Shown: piece by piece, positions 51,601 through 60,171 of the stretch
Layout: the number at the start of each line of letters is the position of its first letter
Numbering within the stretch: the stretch's first letter is position 1
Assembly: GCF_001668615.1 (NCBI RefSeq)
Contig: NZ_LZMC01000038.1
Coordinates: 164,727 to 228,726, forward strand
Reading direction: 5' to 3'
Origin: Mycobacterium sp. 1274761.0
GTDB lineage: Bacteria > Actinomycetota > Actinomycetes > Mycobacteriales > Mycobacteriaceae
DNA: 64,000 nucleotides
The notes under the pieces: generated by a model
What the model was told of the DNA's origin: nothing
Seen by the model: the letters and a program-made list of their open reading frames with translations, nothing else
Databases searched by the model: none
Position numbers and translations under genes: made by a program

Positions 51601-51774
51601 CCGCAGCCGCTCGAGCACGTCGGCGATGGCGTCCTTGCTCAACAGCATGCCGCCGAGAACCGCTTGTTCGGCGGCCTCGTCCTGCGGCGGTTGGCGACCG
51701 AATTCTTCAGTGGGCGGAGGAACGTCGGCGAGACCCGAACGGCCCCGGTCGTCGACGACAGCCACGGCGCCCAC
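48673..51774 (-). CDS. dnaB: Replicative DNA helicase DnaB with two inteins
   Basis: 1033 residues, of which 463 are DnaB. The N-terminal domain (about 25-170) is followed by the RecA-like motor domain, interrupted twice. Intein 1 (residues 238-382) splits the Walker A site between Lys237 and Ser383 (ARPGVGK/ST). Intein 2 (550-974) lies after SDLRESG. The joined exteins give PGVGKST, VVVDYMQLM (Walker B), SQLNRGPEQR and HRNGPT in normal order, so splicing should yield an intact hexameric 5'-3' helicase. The gene follows rplI as in other mycobacteria and has a LexA-type palindrome 13 bases before its start. Confidence 0.95.
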   Translation of the reverse strand: MGAVAVVDDRGRSGLADVPPPTEEFGRQPPQDEAAEQAVLGGMLLSKDAIADVLERLRPGDFYRPNHQSIYDAILDLYGRGEPADAVTVAAELDRRGLLRRIGGAPYLHTLISTVPTAANAGYYAGIVAEKALLRRLVEAGTRVVQYGYAGADGADVAEVVDRAQAEIYDVTEGRTSEDFVALEDLLQPTMDEIDAIASNGGLAAGVPTGFVELDELTNGLHAGQMIIVAARPGVGKALALDTPLPMPSGWIAMGDVSVGDWLLGADGAPTRVTAATDVMIGRPCYRVEFSDGTHIVADASHQWPTEHGTRTTAMLRSGVDTIAAAGCSSRYDDRGTIATTTAPVVKVETVRRIPAVPVRCVEVDNAAHLYLAGPGMVPTHNSTLGLDFLRSCSIKNRLASVVFSLEMSKSEIVMRLLSAEAKIKLADMRSGRMSDDDWTRLARRMSEISEAPLYIDDSPNLTMMEIRAKARRLKQKADLRLVVVDYMQLMTSGKKVESRQQEVSEFSRHLKLLAKELELPVVAISQLNRGPEQRTDKKPMLSDLRESGCLTADTRILRADNGAEVTFGELMRTGERPLVWSLDDRKRMVARPMTNVFPSGRKEVFKVRLASGRQVEATGNHPFMSLDGWTALEDLNLGDRVAVPRRVPEPVNTHRLQDDEVILLAHMIGDGSCVKNQPIRYASIDELNLAAVANAAKHFGVTALRDDDAVARVSTLRLPAPYRLTHGKRNPIAAWLDELGLFGKRSYDKFVPREVFALPNDQVALFLNHLWATDGSVSWDAKHGQGRIYYASTSRQLVDDVAGLLARVGVFGRIKRTLKAGYRDCWHLYIYGGENQLRFLRQVGVNGMKALAVREVIVNLEVKARNTNLDTVPKAVWDQVRGALAERQMTHRQFAAAMGTKFCGSTMWKHAPSRARLHRAAALLEDNVLHDLATNDVFWDQIVEVTSIGEQDVYDGTVSGTHNFVANLVSLHNSLEQDADMVILLNRPDAFERDDPRGGEADLIIAKHRNGPTKTITVAHQLHLSRFTNMAR
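48853..50127 (-). other. DnaB intein 2: 425 residues with LAGLIDADG homing endonuclease
   Basis: It begins CLTADTRIL (Cys1), has block B GNHPFMSLDGW, and ends SLHN before Ser. Two LAGLIDADG-type helices, LLAHMIGDGSC near intein residue 115 and FLNHLWATDGS near 218, suggest an intact endonuclease able to spread the element. Standard class 1 chemistry. Confidence 0.88.
50629..51063 (-). other. DnaB intein 1: 145-residue mini-intein, class 3
   Basis: It begins with Ala instead of Cys or Ser and ends THN before Ser. Trp67 (HQW), Cys124 (VRCVEVD) and Thr143 (PTHN) form the WCT set of class 3 inteins, in which the internal Cys replaces the N-terminal nucleophile. No homing endonuclease domain is present. 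It sits in the P-loop, as in M. smegmatis DnaB and in mycobacteriophage DnaB inteins. Confidence 0.88.
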
Positions 51775-51787
51775 CTCCCCTCAAGTA

Positions 51788-51807
51788 TTTCGAACGTACG
51801 TTCGAAA
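51788..51807. promoter_or_regulatory. LexA/SOS box upstream of dnaB
   Basis: TTTCGAACGTACGTTCGAAA is a perfect 20-base palindrome containing the mycobacterial LexA consensus TCGAAC-N4-GTTCGA. It ends 13 bases before the dnaB start, where bound LexA would block transcription or the start region. Confidence 0.85.
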
Positions 51808-51928
51808 TCTTACCGTGACTCTAAGACAGGCCTCTGACAGGAACAGGTTCTCGGCCGCCCGAATAGTCGCGCGACGGCCAACGCTAGACGTTGCTGGAAG
51901 GGTCGCAAAGAGGGGCTGTGCATGAACG

Positions 51929-52057
51929 TGTGGATGGGATGTGGATATCTGTACCCGGCGGTGTTGAGGCGTTGGGGAGAACCTGTGGACGGAACTCGGC
52001 GCCCGTCACATCCCCGCAGATAAGCGGACCATACGGGTGGTAATTAGTTGTGGATGA
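51929..52057 (+). promoter_or_regulatory. Cluster of four DnaA-box-like motifs between rplI and dnaB
   Basis: TGTGGATGG (51929), TGTGGATAT (51940), TGTGGACGG (51984) and TTGTGGATGA (52048-52057) share TGTGGA in the same orientation within 129 bases. They resemble the mycobacterial DnaA box (TTGTCCACA, reverse TGTGGACAA), mostly with one or two mismatches. The 469-base gap 51775-52243 otherwise holds the LexA palindrome and a hairpin; no gene was found. Confidence 0.5.
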
Positions 52058-52190
52058 GAAATTCTTCGGCGTGTCGTGGCGGGTTGCCGCTTCGGGCGTG
52101 TTGTGTTTCGCGTCGGCGCCGCCCAGGTTAACGGAGCGTTAGGTTCGCTGCGCGGATAGACCGAATATCAGTTCGCCAGAAATACGGCGA

Positions 52191-52228
52191 CGGCGGCGTG
52201 AAGGCCAGTTATGGCCCTCACACCGCCG
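52191..52228 (-). terminator. Hairpin terminator downstream of rplI
   Basis: A 17-base stem with two mismatches and a GTTA loop begins 16 bases after the rplI stop. It is followed on the minus strand by a mixed sequence with short T runs. It probably ends the rpsF-ssb-rpsR-rplI transcript and separates dnaB. Confidence 0.65.
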
Positions 52229-52243
52229 AATTGACGCTTGCGC

Positions 52244-52702
52244 TTACGACTCGGCGACGACGTTCACCGAAACCGCGGCGTCCACCTCTGGGTGAAGGCG
52301 CACCGAAACGGCATGCGTGCCCAGGGTCTTGATGTGTCCCTTCGGCAACTGGACGGTGCGCTTCTCGAGATTGGGTCCGCCGGCCTTCTTGATCGCGCCG
52401 ACGATGTCAGCGGCCGTCACGGAGCCGAACAGTTTGCCCGAATCCGACGCCGTGCGCGCCGGAAGCTCGACCGTGCCCAGACCCTCCAGCGCGGTCTTGA
52501 GCTCGTTGGCATGCTCGATGCCGCGGATGGCCTTGGTCTCCCGGGCGCGCCGAATCGCGTCGGCCTGACGCTCGGCACCGCGGGTGGCGGCGATCGCCAG
52601 GCCGCGCGGCAGCAGATAGTTACGCCCGTAGCCGTCCTTCACCTCGACGGTGTCGCCGGCAGTCCCGAGGTGATCGACCTCAGCGGTAAGAATCAGTTTC
52701 AT
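52244..52702 (-). CDS. rplI: 50S ribosomal protein L9
   Basis: 152 residues from the ATG at 52702 ([36 protein letters not shown]). Normal two-domain L9: the N-terminal rRNA-binding domain with the signature [11 protein letters not shown], a long helix and the C-terminal domain ending VSVNVVAES. Binds 23S rRNA near L1 and limits frameshifting. Last gene of the rpsF-ssb-rpsR-rplI operon; a hairpin follows the stop. Confidence 0.95.
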   Translation of the reverse strand: MKLILTAEVDHLGTAGDTVEVKDGYGRNYLLPRGLAIAATRGAERQADAIRRARETKAIRGIEHANELKTALEGLGTVELPARTASDSGKLFGSVTAADIVGAIKKAGGPNLEKRTVQLPKGHIKTLGTHAVSVRLHPEVDAAVSVNVVAES

Positions 52703-52725
52703 CTCTTCGCCTCCTTCAACTCTGC

Positions 52726-52980
52726 TCAGCGGGTCGACGAACTGAACGGCAGCAGAGCCACCTCGCGGGCGTTTTTGACCGCGATGGCGATGTCGCGCTG
52801 GTGCTGCACGCAGTTGCCGGTCACGCGGCGCGCACGGATCTTGCCGCGCTCGCTGATGTAGGTACGCAGCAGAGCGGTGTCCTTGTAGTCGATGGTCTGC
52901 CCCTTCTTCGAGCAGAACACGCACTTACGGGTCTTGACCGGCTTCTCGGGAGCCGGGCGTCGTTTGGTGGCCTTGGCCAT
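52726..52980 (-). CDS. rpsR: 30S ribosomal protein S18, zinc-binding form
   Basis: 84 residues. [50 protein letters not shown] contains CxxC and a later Cys/His that form a zinc site, so this is the C+ paralogue, replaced by a cysteine-free S18 during zinc shortage in mycobacteria. S18 binds S6 at the platform. Located between ssb and rplI as in M. tuberculosis rpsR1. Confidence 0.95.
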   Translation of the reverse strand: MAKATKRRPAPEKPVKTRKCVFCSKKGQTIDYKDTALLRTYISERGKIRARRVTGNCVQHQRDIAIAVKNAREVALLPFSSSTR

Positions 52981-53019
52981 GGTTTGTTTCTCTTTCTTAC
53001 TTACTGATGGAGTTTGGGT

Positions 53020-53532
53020 CTAAAAAGGCGGTTCGTCGTCGCTGCCGGAGAACGATCCGGATGCCGGAGCGCTGCCCCACGGGTCATCCTTGGGCTCGGA
53101 GCGGGCCCCGCCACCGCTGCTGACGCCACCACCGCCGCTGCCGAAACCGCCGCCTCCGCCGCCGCTGCGGCTGACCTTGTTCACCTTGGCGGTGGCGTAG
53201 CGCAGCGACGGACCGATCTCGTCGACCTCGACCTCGACCACGGTGCGCTTCTCTCCCTCGCGGGTCTCGAAGGACCGCTGCTTGAGACGGCCCGTCACGA
53301 TCACTCGGGCACCGCGGGTCAGGCTTTCGGCGACGTTCTCGGCGGCCTCACGCCAGATGTTGCACCGCAGGAACAACGCCTCGCCGTCTTTCCATTCCCC
53401 GCTCTGCCTGTCGTAGATGCGGGGTGTCGACGCCACGGTGAAGTTGGCGACGGCAGCACCGCTCGGCGTGAAGCGCAGTTCAGGATCGGCGGTCAGGTTT
53501 CCGACGACAGTGATGGTGGTGTCACCAGCCAC
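53020..53532 (-). CDS. ssb: Single-stranded DNA-binding protein
   Basis: 170 residues. The OB fold is residues 1-110 ([38 protein letters not shown]), followed by a Gly/Ser-rich linker and the acidic tip DDEPPF that recruits other replication proteins. The tetrameric protein protects ssDNA at forks and during SOS repair. It lies between rpsF and rpsR in the standard order; expression comes from the rpsF promoter and possibly an internal one in the 103-base gap. Confidence 0.96.
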   Translation of the reverse strand: MAGDTTITVVGNLTADPELRFTPSGAAVANFTVASTPRIYDRQSGEWKDGEALFLRCNIWREAAENVAESLTRGARVIVTGRLKQRSFETREGEKRTVVEVEVDEIGPSLRYATAKVNKVSRSGGGGGGFGSGGGGVSSGGGARSEPKDDPWGSAPASGSFSGSDDEPPF

Positions 53533-53635
53533 GAGGTCCTCCAGGTGTCAATATCGGCTCTTCGCGCAAGCGCTCATCGCAGGGCGGTGGTTGTCGTGGG
53601 CGAGCCTACGCAGCCACCCCGACTACCGGCAGCCT

Positions 53636-53926
53636 TTAGTGCTTGTCGGTCCGCAGCACCTTGGTCCGCAGCACCGACTCGTTCAGGCTGAGCTGACGGT
53701 CGAGCTCGGTCACGGTGGCCGGGTTGGCCTTCACGTCGATCACCGCGTAGATGCCCTCGGCATGCTTGGCGATCTCGTACGCCAGCCGGCGGCGGCCCCA
53801 GATGTCGACCTTGTCGACGGTTCCACCGTCCTTGCGGACGACGTTCAGGAACGTCTCCAGCGAGGGTGCGACGGTGCGCTCGTCGAGGGTGGGGTCGAGA
53901 ATGACCATGATTTCGTATGGACGCAT
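53636..53926 (-). CDS. rpsF: 30S ribosomal protein S6
   Basis: 96 residues ([52 protein letters not shown]). The family's beta-alpha-beta fold is complete, with no C-terminal extension. S6 partners with S18 on the platform. First gene of the operon; GGAGGTGATGAGG before the ATG is a strong ribosome-binding site. Confidence 0.96.
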   Translation of the reverse strand: MRPYEIMVILDPTLDERTVAPSLETFLNVVRKDGGTVDKVDIWGRRRLAYEIAKHAEGIYAVIDVKANPATVTELDRQLSLNESVLRTKVLRTDKH

Positions 53927-54068
53927 GAGAACCTCATCACCTCCTATGGGCTAGTCGGCCACGGCCTATCCGTGGCAGGAGGGTTACCTGCGTCGGCAAC
54001 CGGCCCAGGCTACAGGAACCCCCGCTGATCTGCGAAATCGCGCCGCCCGTCCGGCATACCCTTCGGCC

Positions 54069-55384
54069 GTGTTTTCCGAGACGCGCTACGCCCTCAACGG
54101 GAACCTGCGCGTCGCCTACCGGGCATCGGAGCCTGGCGAGCGCGACATTGTGTTCGTGTCGAACTGGATCACCAATTGCGAGGTATTTCCCGAACTCCCG
54201 TCGATCAGGGGCTGGGCCGAGGCGATGACGTCGCTCGGACGACTGATCTTCTTCGACCAACCGGGCACCGGAGCGTCCGACCCCGTCACGGCCGACGAGA
54301 TGCCCAACATGGAGCAGTGGGCCGACAGCATTACGGCCGTACTCGATGATCTCGGGAGCCGCAAAGCGGTCGTCCTCGCGATCGACGGCGCCTTCGCCCC
54401 GGCGGCCCTGTTCGCGGCCACCCACCCGTCCCGCGTCACAGCACTGGTCGCGCTCGAGTGCTACGCCGACCCGTTCGCCGAAAGCACCGGGGGGCTGGGG
54501 CTCGAAGAGGGCACCGCAGCGGCCCTCGCCGATTGGGGCACGGGCCAGACCCTGCATGCGGTCAACCCGGACATGCCGTGCAACGAAGAGATCCGCGCGG
54601 CGTGGGCTCGGCTGGAACGCTTGACGTCGAGTCCGCGGACCGTCGCGCTCATGGGCCCGATCTTCGCCAAACAGGATGTGCGGGCGGTACTTCCGACAAT
54701 ACGGGTGCCCACCCTGGTCGTGCATCACTCCGACGACGAGGTACTTCCGCCTGCGCAGGGCCGCTACATCGCCGATCACATCGCGGGCGCGAAGTATGTG
54801 GAGCTGCCGGGCCGCAACATGTACCACATCGTTGAGCCGTGGCGAGCGTCCTTCCTCGAGGTCGCCGAGTTTCTCACCGGCCATCAACCGCAGGTGGCGG
54901 ACGACCGCGTGCTGGCCACGGTGTTGTTCACCGACATCGTCGGCTCGACGCAGCGGGCAGCCGAAATGGGTGACCGGGATTGGCATGCGCTGCTGGATGC
55001 GCACGACGCAGTCGTCCGCGCGCAGTTGGCACGCTTCGGCGGCCGAGAAGTGAACACCTCCGGCGACGGGTTCCTTGCGACGTTCGACGGTCCTAGCGAG
55101 CGATCCGCTGCGCCACGGCAATTCGCGACGCGGTGCAGTCCCTGGGTATCGAGGTGCGTGCCGGGCTGCACACCGGTGAGTGCGAGATCCGCGGTGACGA
55201 CATCGGCGGCATCGCCGTGCACATCGGGGCCAGGGTCAGCGCGCTGGCCGGATCGAATGATGTGCTCGTGTCAAACACGCTGCGTGACTTGGTGATCGGA
55301 TCAGGACTCGAGTTCGACGACCGCGGCACCCACCGACTCAAGGGGGTGCCGGGTGAATGGCGCCTCTTCGCCGTCACCTCGTAG
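54069..55384 (+). pseudogene. Alpha/beta hydrolase-adenylate cyclase fusion, frameshifted
   Basis: Frame one encodes a hydrolase-like domain (residues 1-280, IVFVSNWITNCEVFPE, PGTGASDPV and VVHHSDDEVLPP) and the start of a class III cyclase domain (LATVLFTDIVGSTQRAAEMGDRDW ... [16 protein letters not shown]). The rest, [47 protein letters not shown], is in the next frame (-1) from about 55097 to 55384. Restoring one missing base near 55097 joins them into a protein of about 438 residues like M. tuberculosis Rv1900c-type fusions. The frameshift may be real inactivation or a sequencing error. Confidence 0.8.
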
Positions 55385-55387
55385 CGG

Positions 55388-57115
55388 TCAGCTGGGTTGA
55401 TCGACAAGTTCGGGTTCGGCGGGTGAGGCCGTCTTGACCCGCGACCGGTTCTCGGCGGGCCGCAGCCACGCGGGTAGCCAACCCGGCGGGCGGTCCGGCG
55501 CCTCGTCGAACACCCCGCCCGACGGGTCATCGAGCTCTCCACCGAACCGCACCAGGTCGAGCTGTGGCCGATAGATCTGACGAATCACCAATGCGCACAA
55601 GGTGATCACCGCGATATCGCGTAGCAGCACCGTCGAGGTGAACCACTGCTCGGGCAGACCGCGGTTCTGCTCGCCGTAGAGGAACAACATTCTCGGCACC
55701 CACACCAGCGCATCGATCGTCATCCACGCCAGCAGGATTCGTCGGTGCGGCAGTGCCAGCACCGCCAGCGGCACCAGCCACAGTGAGAATTGCGGGCTCC
55801 ACACCTTGTTCGTCAGCAGGAACAACGCGACGACGAGGAAGGCGACTTGGGCCAGCCGCGGCCGTCGCGGCGCTGTCAGCACGATGTAACCGACAGCCAC
55901 ACAACAGGATACGAACAGCACGAACACCACTGTGTTCAGGATCGTCGGCGGCTCCCACAAACCCAGCCCGGTGTCGAAACCCGGCCAGTCGGTGAACGAC
56001 TTCACCACGTTGTACAGGGAATCCATATCGTCGCCGCGGCGGGTGTTGAGCCGGAAGAACTCCGACCACCCCCGCGGGAACATCACCATGATGGGCAGGT
56101 TGACCACCAGCCACGTGACGAACGCCGCGGCGGCCGTCTTGCCGACCTCTCGCAGCCGGCCCGTCCGCAAGCCCAGCAGCGCCAACGGGATCAGCAGCAG
56201 GATCGGATAGAGCTTGGCGGCGACGCCCAGCCCAATCATCACCCCGGCGAGCACCGGCCTTCGTCGCGCCCACGCCAGCACCGCGCCGGTCGCGAAAGCC
56301 GTTGCGAGTGCATCGAAATTAGTGAAGAGCTGAAAGATCACGATCGGTGAGCCGGCAACCAACGCCGCATCCCAGATGCGTCGCCCCGCCAGCCTCGACG
56401 TCGCCCACACCGTGGCGAACCAGGCCAGCGACAAACCCAGCGCCGAGATGTTGAAGAACATCACGACCTCTGCGATCGACGGGATCGGCACCACCTTGCT
56501 CACCGCGGTATAGGTTTTGGCCAGCGCCATCGCCACGTACTGGTAGATACCGGTGATCACCGGATACTCCATGTACCGCACCGCCACGTTGCCGTCGAAC
56601 TGCTTCTGCGGTCTGCCCTGGCTGTCGGTTTCGATCCAGCTCGACTTGTACGGAAACTTGCCTAGGTTCAACAGCTCTGCGGTATAGAGCGGAACGGTGT
56701 CGGAGTAGCACAGCTCGTAGTACGCGCGCTGGTTCTCCCAGTTGGCGACCTTCTGGGCGGCGGTCCCCGAGCCGGTCGTCACCAGGCAGGCCGCCTTGGT
56801 CGAGTAGCCCAGCACCAGAAACACCACGGCAATCACCAGCATCACCCGCAGCGGCGTCATGAACCGGGCCCGGCCGATCAGCGCGTGCCTGCCGACCGGA
56901 CCGCCGATCACCTGCGATAGCGCCCCGACCAGAACGTCGTTGCGGCTGGGCAGATCTCGGTTGTCGGCGCTGCGCCGGTCGAGCGCCAGCGGATGGGGGG
57001 ACACAGCGGCGGGCCGCTGCGAAGATACAGCGGCGGGCGGCTGCGAGGACACCGTGGACCGGACCGGCTCGCGTGCCGCTCCGTGTTCGACGCCGCTGTC
57101 CTCGCTTTCGGTCAC
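55388..57115 (-). CDS. GT87-type mannosyltransferase-like membrane protein (Rv0051 homologue)
   Basis: 575 residues from a GTG at 57115 that overlaps the ponA1 stop (GTGA). A disordered N-terminus (about 90 residues, Ser/Pro-rich) precedes 11 or so membrane helices. RYMEYPVITGIYQYVAMA, WDAALVAGSPIVIFQLFTNFDALATAF and FFRLNTRRGDDMDSLYNVVKSF match the DUF2029/GT87 family that uses polyprenyl-phosphate sugars to build cell-envelope glycans. Coupled to ponA1, so a role in the envelope is likely; the exact sugar acceptor is unknown. Confidence 0.85.
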   Translation of the reverse strand: MTESEDSGVEHGAAREPVRSTVSSQPPAAVSSQRPAAVSPHPLALDRRSADNRDLPSRNDVLVGALSQVIGGPVGRHALIGRARFMTPLRVMLVIAVVFLVLGYSTKAACLVTTGSGTAAQKVANWENQRAYYELCYSDTVPLYTAELLNLGKFPYKSSWIETDSQGRPQKQFDGNVAVRYMEYPVITGIYQYVAMALAKTYTAVSKVVPIPSIAEVVMFFNISALGLSLAWFATVWATSRLAGRRIWDAALVAGSPIVIFQLFTNFDALATAFATGAVLAWARRRPVLAGVMIGLGVAAKLYPILLLIPLALLGLRTGRLREVGKTAAAAFVTWLVVNLPIMVMFPRGWSEFFRLNTRRGDDMDSLYNVVKSFTDWPGFDTGLGLWEPPTILNTVVFVLFVSCCVAVGYIVLTAPRRPRLAQVAFLVVALFLLTNKVWSPQFSLWLVPLAVLALPHRRILLAWMTIDALVWVPRMLFLYGEQNRGLPEQWFTSTVLLRDIAVITLCALVIRQIYRPQLDLVRFGGELDDPSGGVFDEAPDRPPGWLPAWLRPAENRSRVKTASPAEPELVDQPS

Positions 57116-59634
57116 GGGGGCGGCGGGAACGGCTGTTGCGGACCGGGCCCGGGCACACCCGGCGCCACCGGCGCCCCTGGTGCGGTCGGCGCGTACGGAT
57201 CCGCGGGCGCGTACGGGCTGGGCGTCGTCTGCTGCCCCGGCGGGGCGACCGGCACCGTCGTCGGCGGACCGAACGGGATCGTGATGCCCGGCGCAACCTC
57301 GATCGTCGGCTGGATCACGGTCTCCGACGGCGGCGCAGGAGTCGACGGTGGCGGCGGCGGCGCGGCCGGCGGTCCGGCATAACCACCGATTGAGGTCGGC
57401 TTCGGGAACGATTCGACATCGGTGTCCTCGAGTGCGCCGTCCATCGTCGTCTTCCAGATGTCCGAGGGCAAGCCGGAGCCGTAAACCGGTGAACCCCACT
57501 TGTTCTCGAGCGGCTTCGTGCCTTCGGTGGTGCCGACCCAGACCGCCGTCGACAGCGACGGAGTGAAGCCGACCATCCAGGCGTCGCGGTTGGCATCGGT
57601 GTCGCCCAGCTGGTTGGTGCCTGTTTTGGCCGCTGACGGCCTGCCGCCGGCGAGCGCATGCCCCTTCGAGTACGCCGCGATGGGCTGCATGGCGGCGGTC
57701 ACGTTGTCGGCGACGGCCTTGTCGATGCGCTGCTCGCCGGAGTTGTCCTCGTTGGCCGCGTCGAACAGCACCTGGCCTTCGGCGTTGACGACCTTCTGCA
57801 CGAAGTGCGGGCGGTGGTAGACGCCGGACGCGGCGATCGTGGCGTAGGCCGAGGCCATGTCGATGACCCGGGTCTGGTACTGGCCCAACACGATTCCGTT
57901 GTTCGGCGGTCCACCCTTGCCGTCCTCGGACAGCGTGTGCTCGACGCCGGGGAAGCTCTCGGCAATACCCGCCTCGTGGGCGGCCTTGGCGACGTCGGAG
58001 GGGCCGTTCTTCAGCTTCAGCATCAGCCGGTAGTAGCTGGTGTTCAGCGACCGCTTCAACGCCTCGGCGATGTTGCAGGTGCCGCAACCCTCACCCTCGA
58101 CGTTGTTGATCTTGATGCCGTTGACGTCCAGCGGGGAACTGTCCACCTGATAACCCAGCCCGATGCCCTGCTCCAGCGCAGCCACCAACGCGAACACCTT
58201 GAACGCGGACCCGGTCGGCAACCCTGCCTGGGCGAAGTCGAAGCCCTGAGCGTCGGTGCCGCCGAAGTACGCCTTGACGCCACCGGTCTTCGGGTCGATC
58301 GACACCACGGCGGCGCGCATGTCCGGATCCTGGCCGTCCATGTATTCCGTCACGGCTTCTTCGGCCGCCTTCTGCGCTTTCGGGTCGATGGTCGTGGTGA
58401 CCTGCAGGCCCTCCGTGTTCAGCGTCTGCTCGCTGATGTCGAACAGGTCCAGCAGTTCCTTCTGCACCTGCCGTTCGATCAGACCGTTCGGACCCGTCGT
58501 CTGATTCTGGGTCCGCGCCTGATCGGGCGGCAACGTCTGCGGAAACTGCTGAGCCGAGCGGTCATTCGGCGACAGCGCGCCGATTTCGACCATGCCGTCG
58601 AGCACCCAGTTCCATCGGGCCCGCGCGCCGTCGGGGTTGTTGGCCGGGTCCAGCGCCGACGGCTGCTGGATGAGCGCCGCCAACATCGCGCCGTCGGCGA
58701 CGGTGAGCTGCTCGACGGGTTTGTCGAAGTACGCCTTGGACGCCGCCGCGATGCCGTAGGTGCCGCGTCCGAAGTAGATGATGTTCAGATAGGACTGCAG
58801 CACTTGGTCTTTGGACCATTCGCTGGACATCTTCGTCGAGATCACCAGCTCCTTGGCCTTGCGGACGACGCCGCCGATACCGGCGCGCTGCGAGCCGACC
58901 AACGCGTTCTTCACGTACTGCTGCGTGATCGTTGACCCGCCCTGGACGTCACCGCCGAAGATGTTGTTCTTCGCGGCCCGCGCGAAGCCAGTGAACGAGA
59001 ACCCCGGGTTGGAGTAGAAGTCCCGGTCCTCGGCAGCCATCACCGCGTCGCGCACGTGCACCGGAATCTGGTCGATGTCGACGTCGACCCGATTGCCCTC
59101 GGGTGGAACGATTTTGGCGAGCTCGCTGCCGTCGCTGGCGAGGATCGTCGACACTTGATTGGTGCGGATGTCGCCCGGCTTGGGCACCTCGACGATCATG
59201 TAGGCCATGCCGAACGTGATGATCGGCAGCACGATCAGCACGGCGACAGTCACATACAGACCGCGCCGGACCCACTTCCAGTTGATCTGCTCCGTCGCCG
59301 GCAGGCGACGCGGAGGCCGGCCGCCCGGGCCACCGGGTCCACCCGGGCCACCAGGTCCGCCTCCGGGCGGAGGATGATGCGGCGGTTGCGGCGGCCCCGG
59401 CTTGGGCGCCGGGGTGCCCTCGAGGGCGGCCTTGACGGCCTCGATCGGGTCGCGAAGCGGCGTGGTGTCGTCGACGGGCCTGATGATCGCGGTGCGGCGG
59501 TCGTCGAACGGCGCGCGCGGTCGACGGAGGGCGGGACGGTCGAATCCCGGCGGCGGGGGCGCGCCCGCACCGTCAGCAGCGTGTCGCTCGGGGACATCGC
59601 TGGCTGACCGGTTGTGGCGCCCTTCGCTATTCAC
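57112..59634 (-). CDS. ponA1: Class A penicillin-binding protein PonA1
   Basis: 840 residues from the GTG at 59634 (VNSEGRHNRSASD); a GTG at 59649 is an alternative. A Pro/Gly-rich cytoplasmic N-terminus of about 120 residues precedes one membrane helix (YVTVAVLIVLPIITFGMAYM). The glycosyltransferase domain has VMAAEDRDFYSNPGFS, GGSTITQQ and ALVGSQRAG. The transpeptidase domain has GSAFK (SxxK), SLN (SxN) and KTGT. The C-terminal tail is Pro-rich. It polymerises and cross-links peptidoglycan at growing poles. Its 5' end overlaps the preceding gene, and its stop overlaps the GT87 gene. Confidence 0.95.
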   Translation of the reverse strand: MNSEGRHNRSASDVPERHAADGAGAPPPPGFDRPALRRPRAPFDDRRTAIIRPVDDTTPLRDPIEAVKAALEGTPAPKPGPPQPPHHPPPGGGPGGPGGPGGPGGRPPRRLPATEQINWKWVRRGLYVTVAVLIVLPIITFGMAYMIVEVPKPGDIRTNQVSTILASDGSELAKIVPPEGNRVDVDIDQIPVHVRDAVMAAEDRDFYSNPGFSFTGFARAAKNNIFGGDVQGGSTITQQYVKNALVGSQRAGIGGVVRKAKELVISTKMSSEWSKDQVLQSYLNIIYFGRGTYGIAAASKAYFDKPVEQLTVADGAMLAALIQQPSALDPANNPDGARARWNWVLDGMVEIGALSPNDRSAQQFPQTLPPDQARTQNQTTGPNGLIERQVQKELLDLFDISEQTLNTEGLQVTTTIDPKAQKAAEEAVTEYMDGQDPDMRAAVVSIDPKTGGVKAYFGGTDAQGFDFAQAGLPTGSAFKVFALVAALEQGIGLGYQVDSSPLDVNGIKINNVEGEGCGTCNIAEALKRSLNTSYYRLMLKLKNGPSDVAKAAHEAGIAESFPGVEHTLSEDGKGGPPNNGIVLGQYQTRVIDMASAYATIAASGVYHRPHFVQKVVNAEGQVLFDAANEDNSGEQRIDKAVADNVTAAMQPIAAYSKGHALAGGRPSAAKTGTNQLGDTDANRDAWMVGFTPSLSTAVWVGTTEGTKPLENKWGSPVYGSGLPSDIWKTTMDGALEDTDVESFPKPTSIGGYAGPPAAPPPPPSTPAPPSETVIQPTIEVAPGITIPFGPPTTVPVAPPGQQTTPSPYAPADPYAPTAPGAPVAPGVPGPGPQQPFPPPP

Positions 59635-60061
59635 TGGCCGTCCGCGCACCGTTGCGCGCGGTCCGTGACGAGCGTGGTCCCCGAGAAGGGCCAGTGGGTC
59701 GGACCGCGCCGAGCACGTACGACTTCACCAGGTGATTCCAGCTGCAGGTACGGCATACCTCCACCACGTGTACGGAGAATTCGTCGTAGCGGGACGCCAG
59801 CATGACCAACTCCTCGGCGGTCCGCGCAGAACCGGATACCGCACCGAGGTGGTCGCCAAACACCCACGACACCAGGGTCAGCTGTTCCTTGCGGCAGATC
59901 GGGCACATCACCGAGCTCGGCTTCCCATGGAACTTCGCGGCTCGCAGCAAATAGGGATTGGCGTCGCAGACCTCCGAGACGCCCGTGCGCCCCGAATAGA
60001 CCTCCGCCAGCAGTGACCGGCGCCGAAGCGCGTAGTCCACCACCTGTCGCTGCAATCGCAC
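59627..60061 (-). CDS. DUF5318 family protein (Rv0049 homologue)
   Basis: 144 residues (MRLQRQVVDYALRRRSLLAEVYSGRTGVSEVCDANPYLLRAAKFHGK). Two CxxC pairs, MCPICRKEQ and EVCRTCSWNH, suggest a zinc site. Between them lies WVFGDHLGAVSGSARTAEEL. Its stop lies inside the ponA1 start region (8-base overlap). The function is unknown, but tight coupling to ponA1 suggests a role in cell-wall synthesis or polar growth. Confidence 0.84.
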   Translation of the reverse strand: MRLQRQVVDYALRRRSLLAEVYSGRTGVSEVCDANPYLLRAAKFHGKPSSVMCPICRKEQLTLVSWVFGDHLGAVSGSARTAEELVMLASRYDEFSVHVVEVCRTCSWNHLVKSYVLGAVRPTGPSRGPRSSRTARNGARTASE

Positions 60062-60171
60062 GAGGACCAGAGTACGTCGGGGGCCGTTGGCGTGGAGTCT
60101 CGATGGGGGTCAGGCGCTGGCGCGTCGTCATCTGTCTGCGCAGACGCGCCCGCGCTCCTACGATCGTCGAC

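Noticed and set aside
51808..52190. Possible Rv0057-like gene between rplI and dnaB
   Set aside because: No frame with a plausible start and coding pattern was found; the region looks regulatory.
57116..58087. Long N-terminal extension of the GT87 protein
   Set aside because: It is a different-frame reading of ponA1; the GTG at 57115 overlapping the ponA1 stop matches the homologue's N-terminus.
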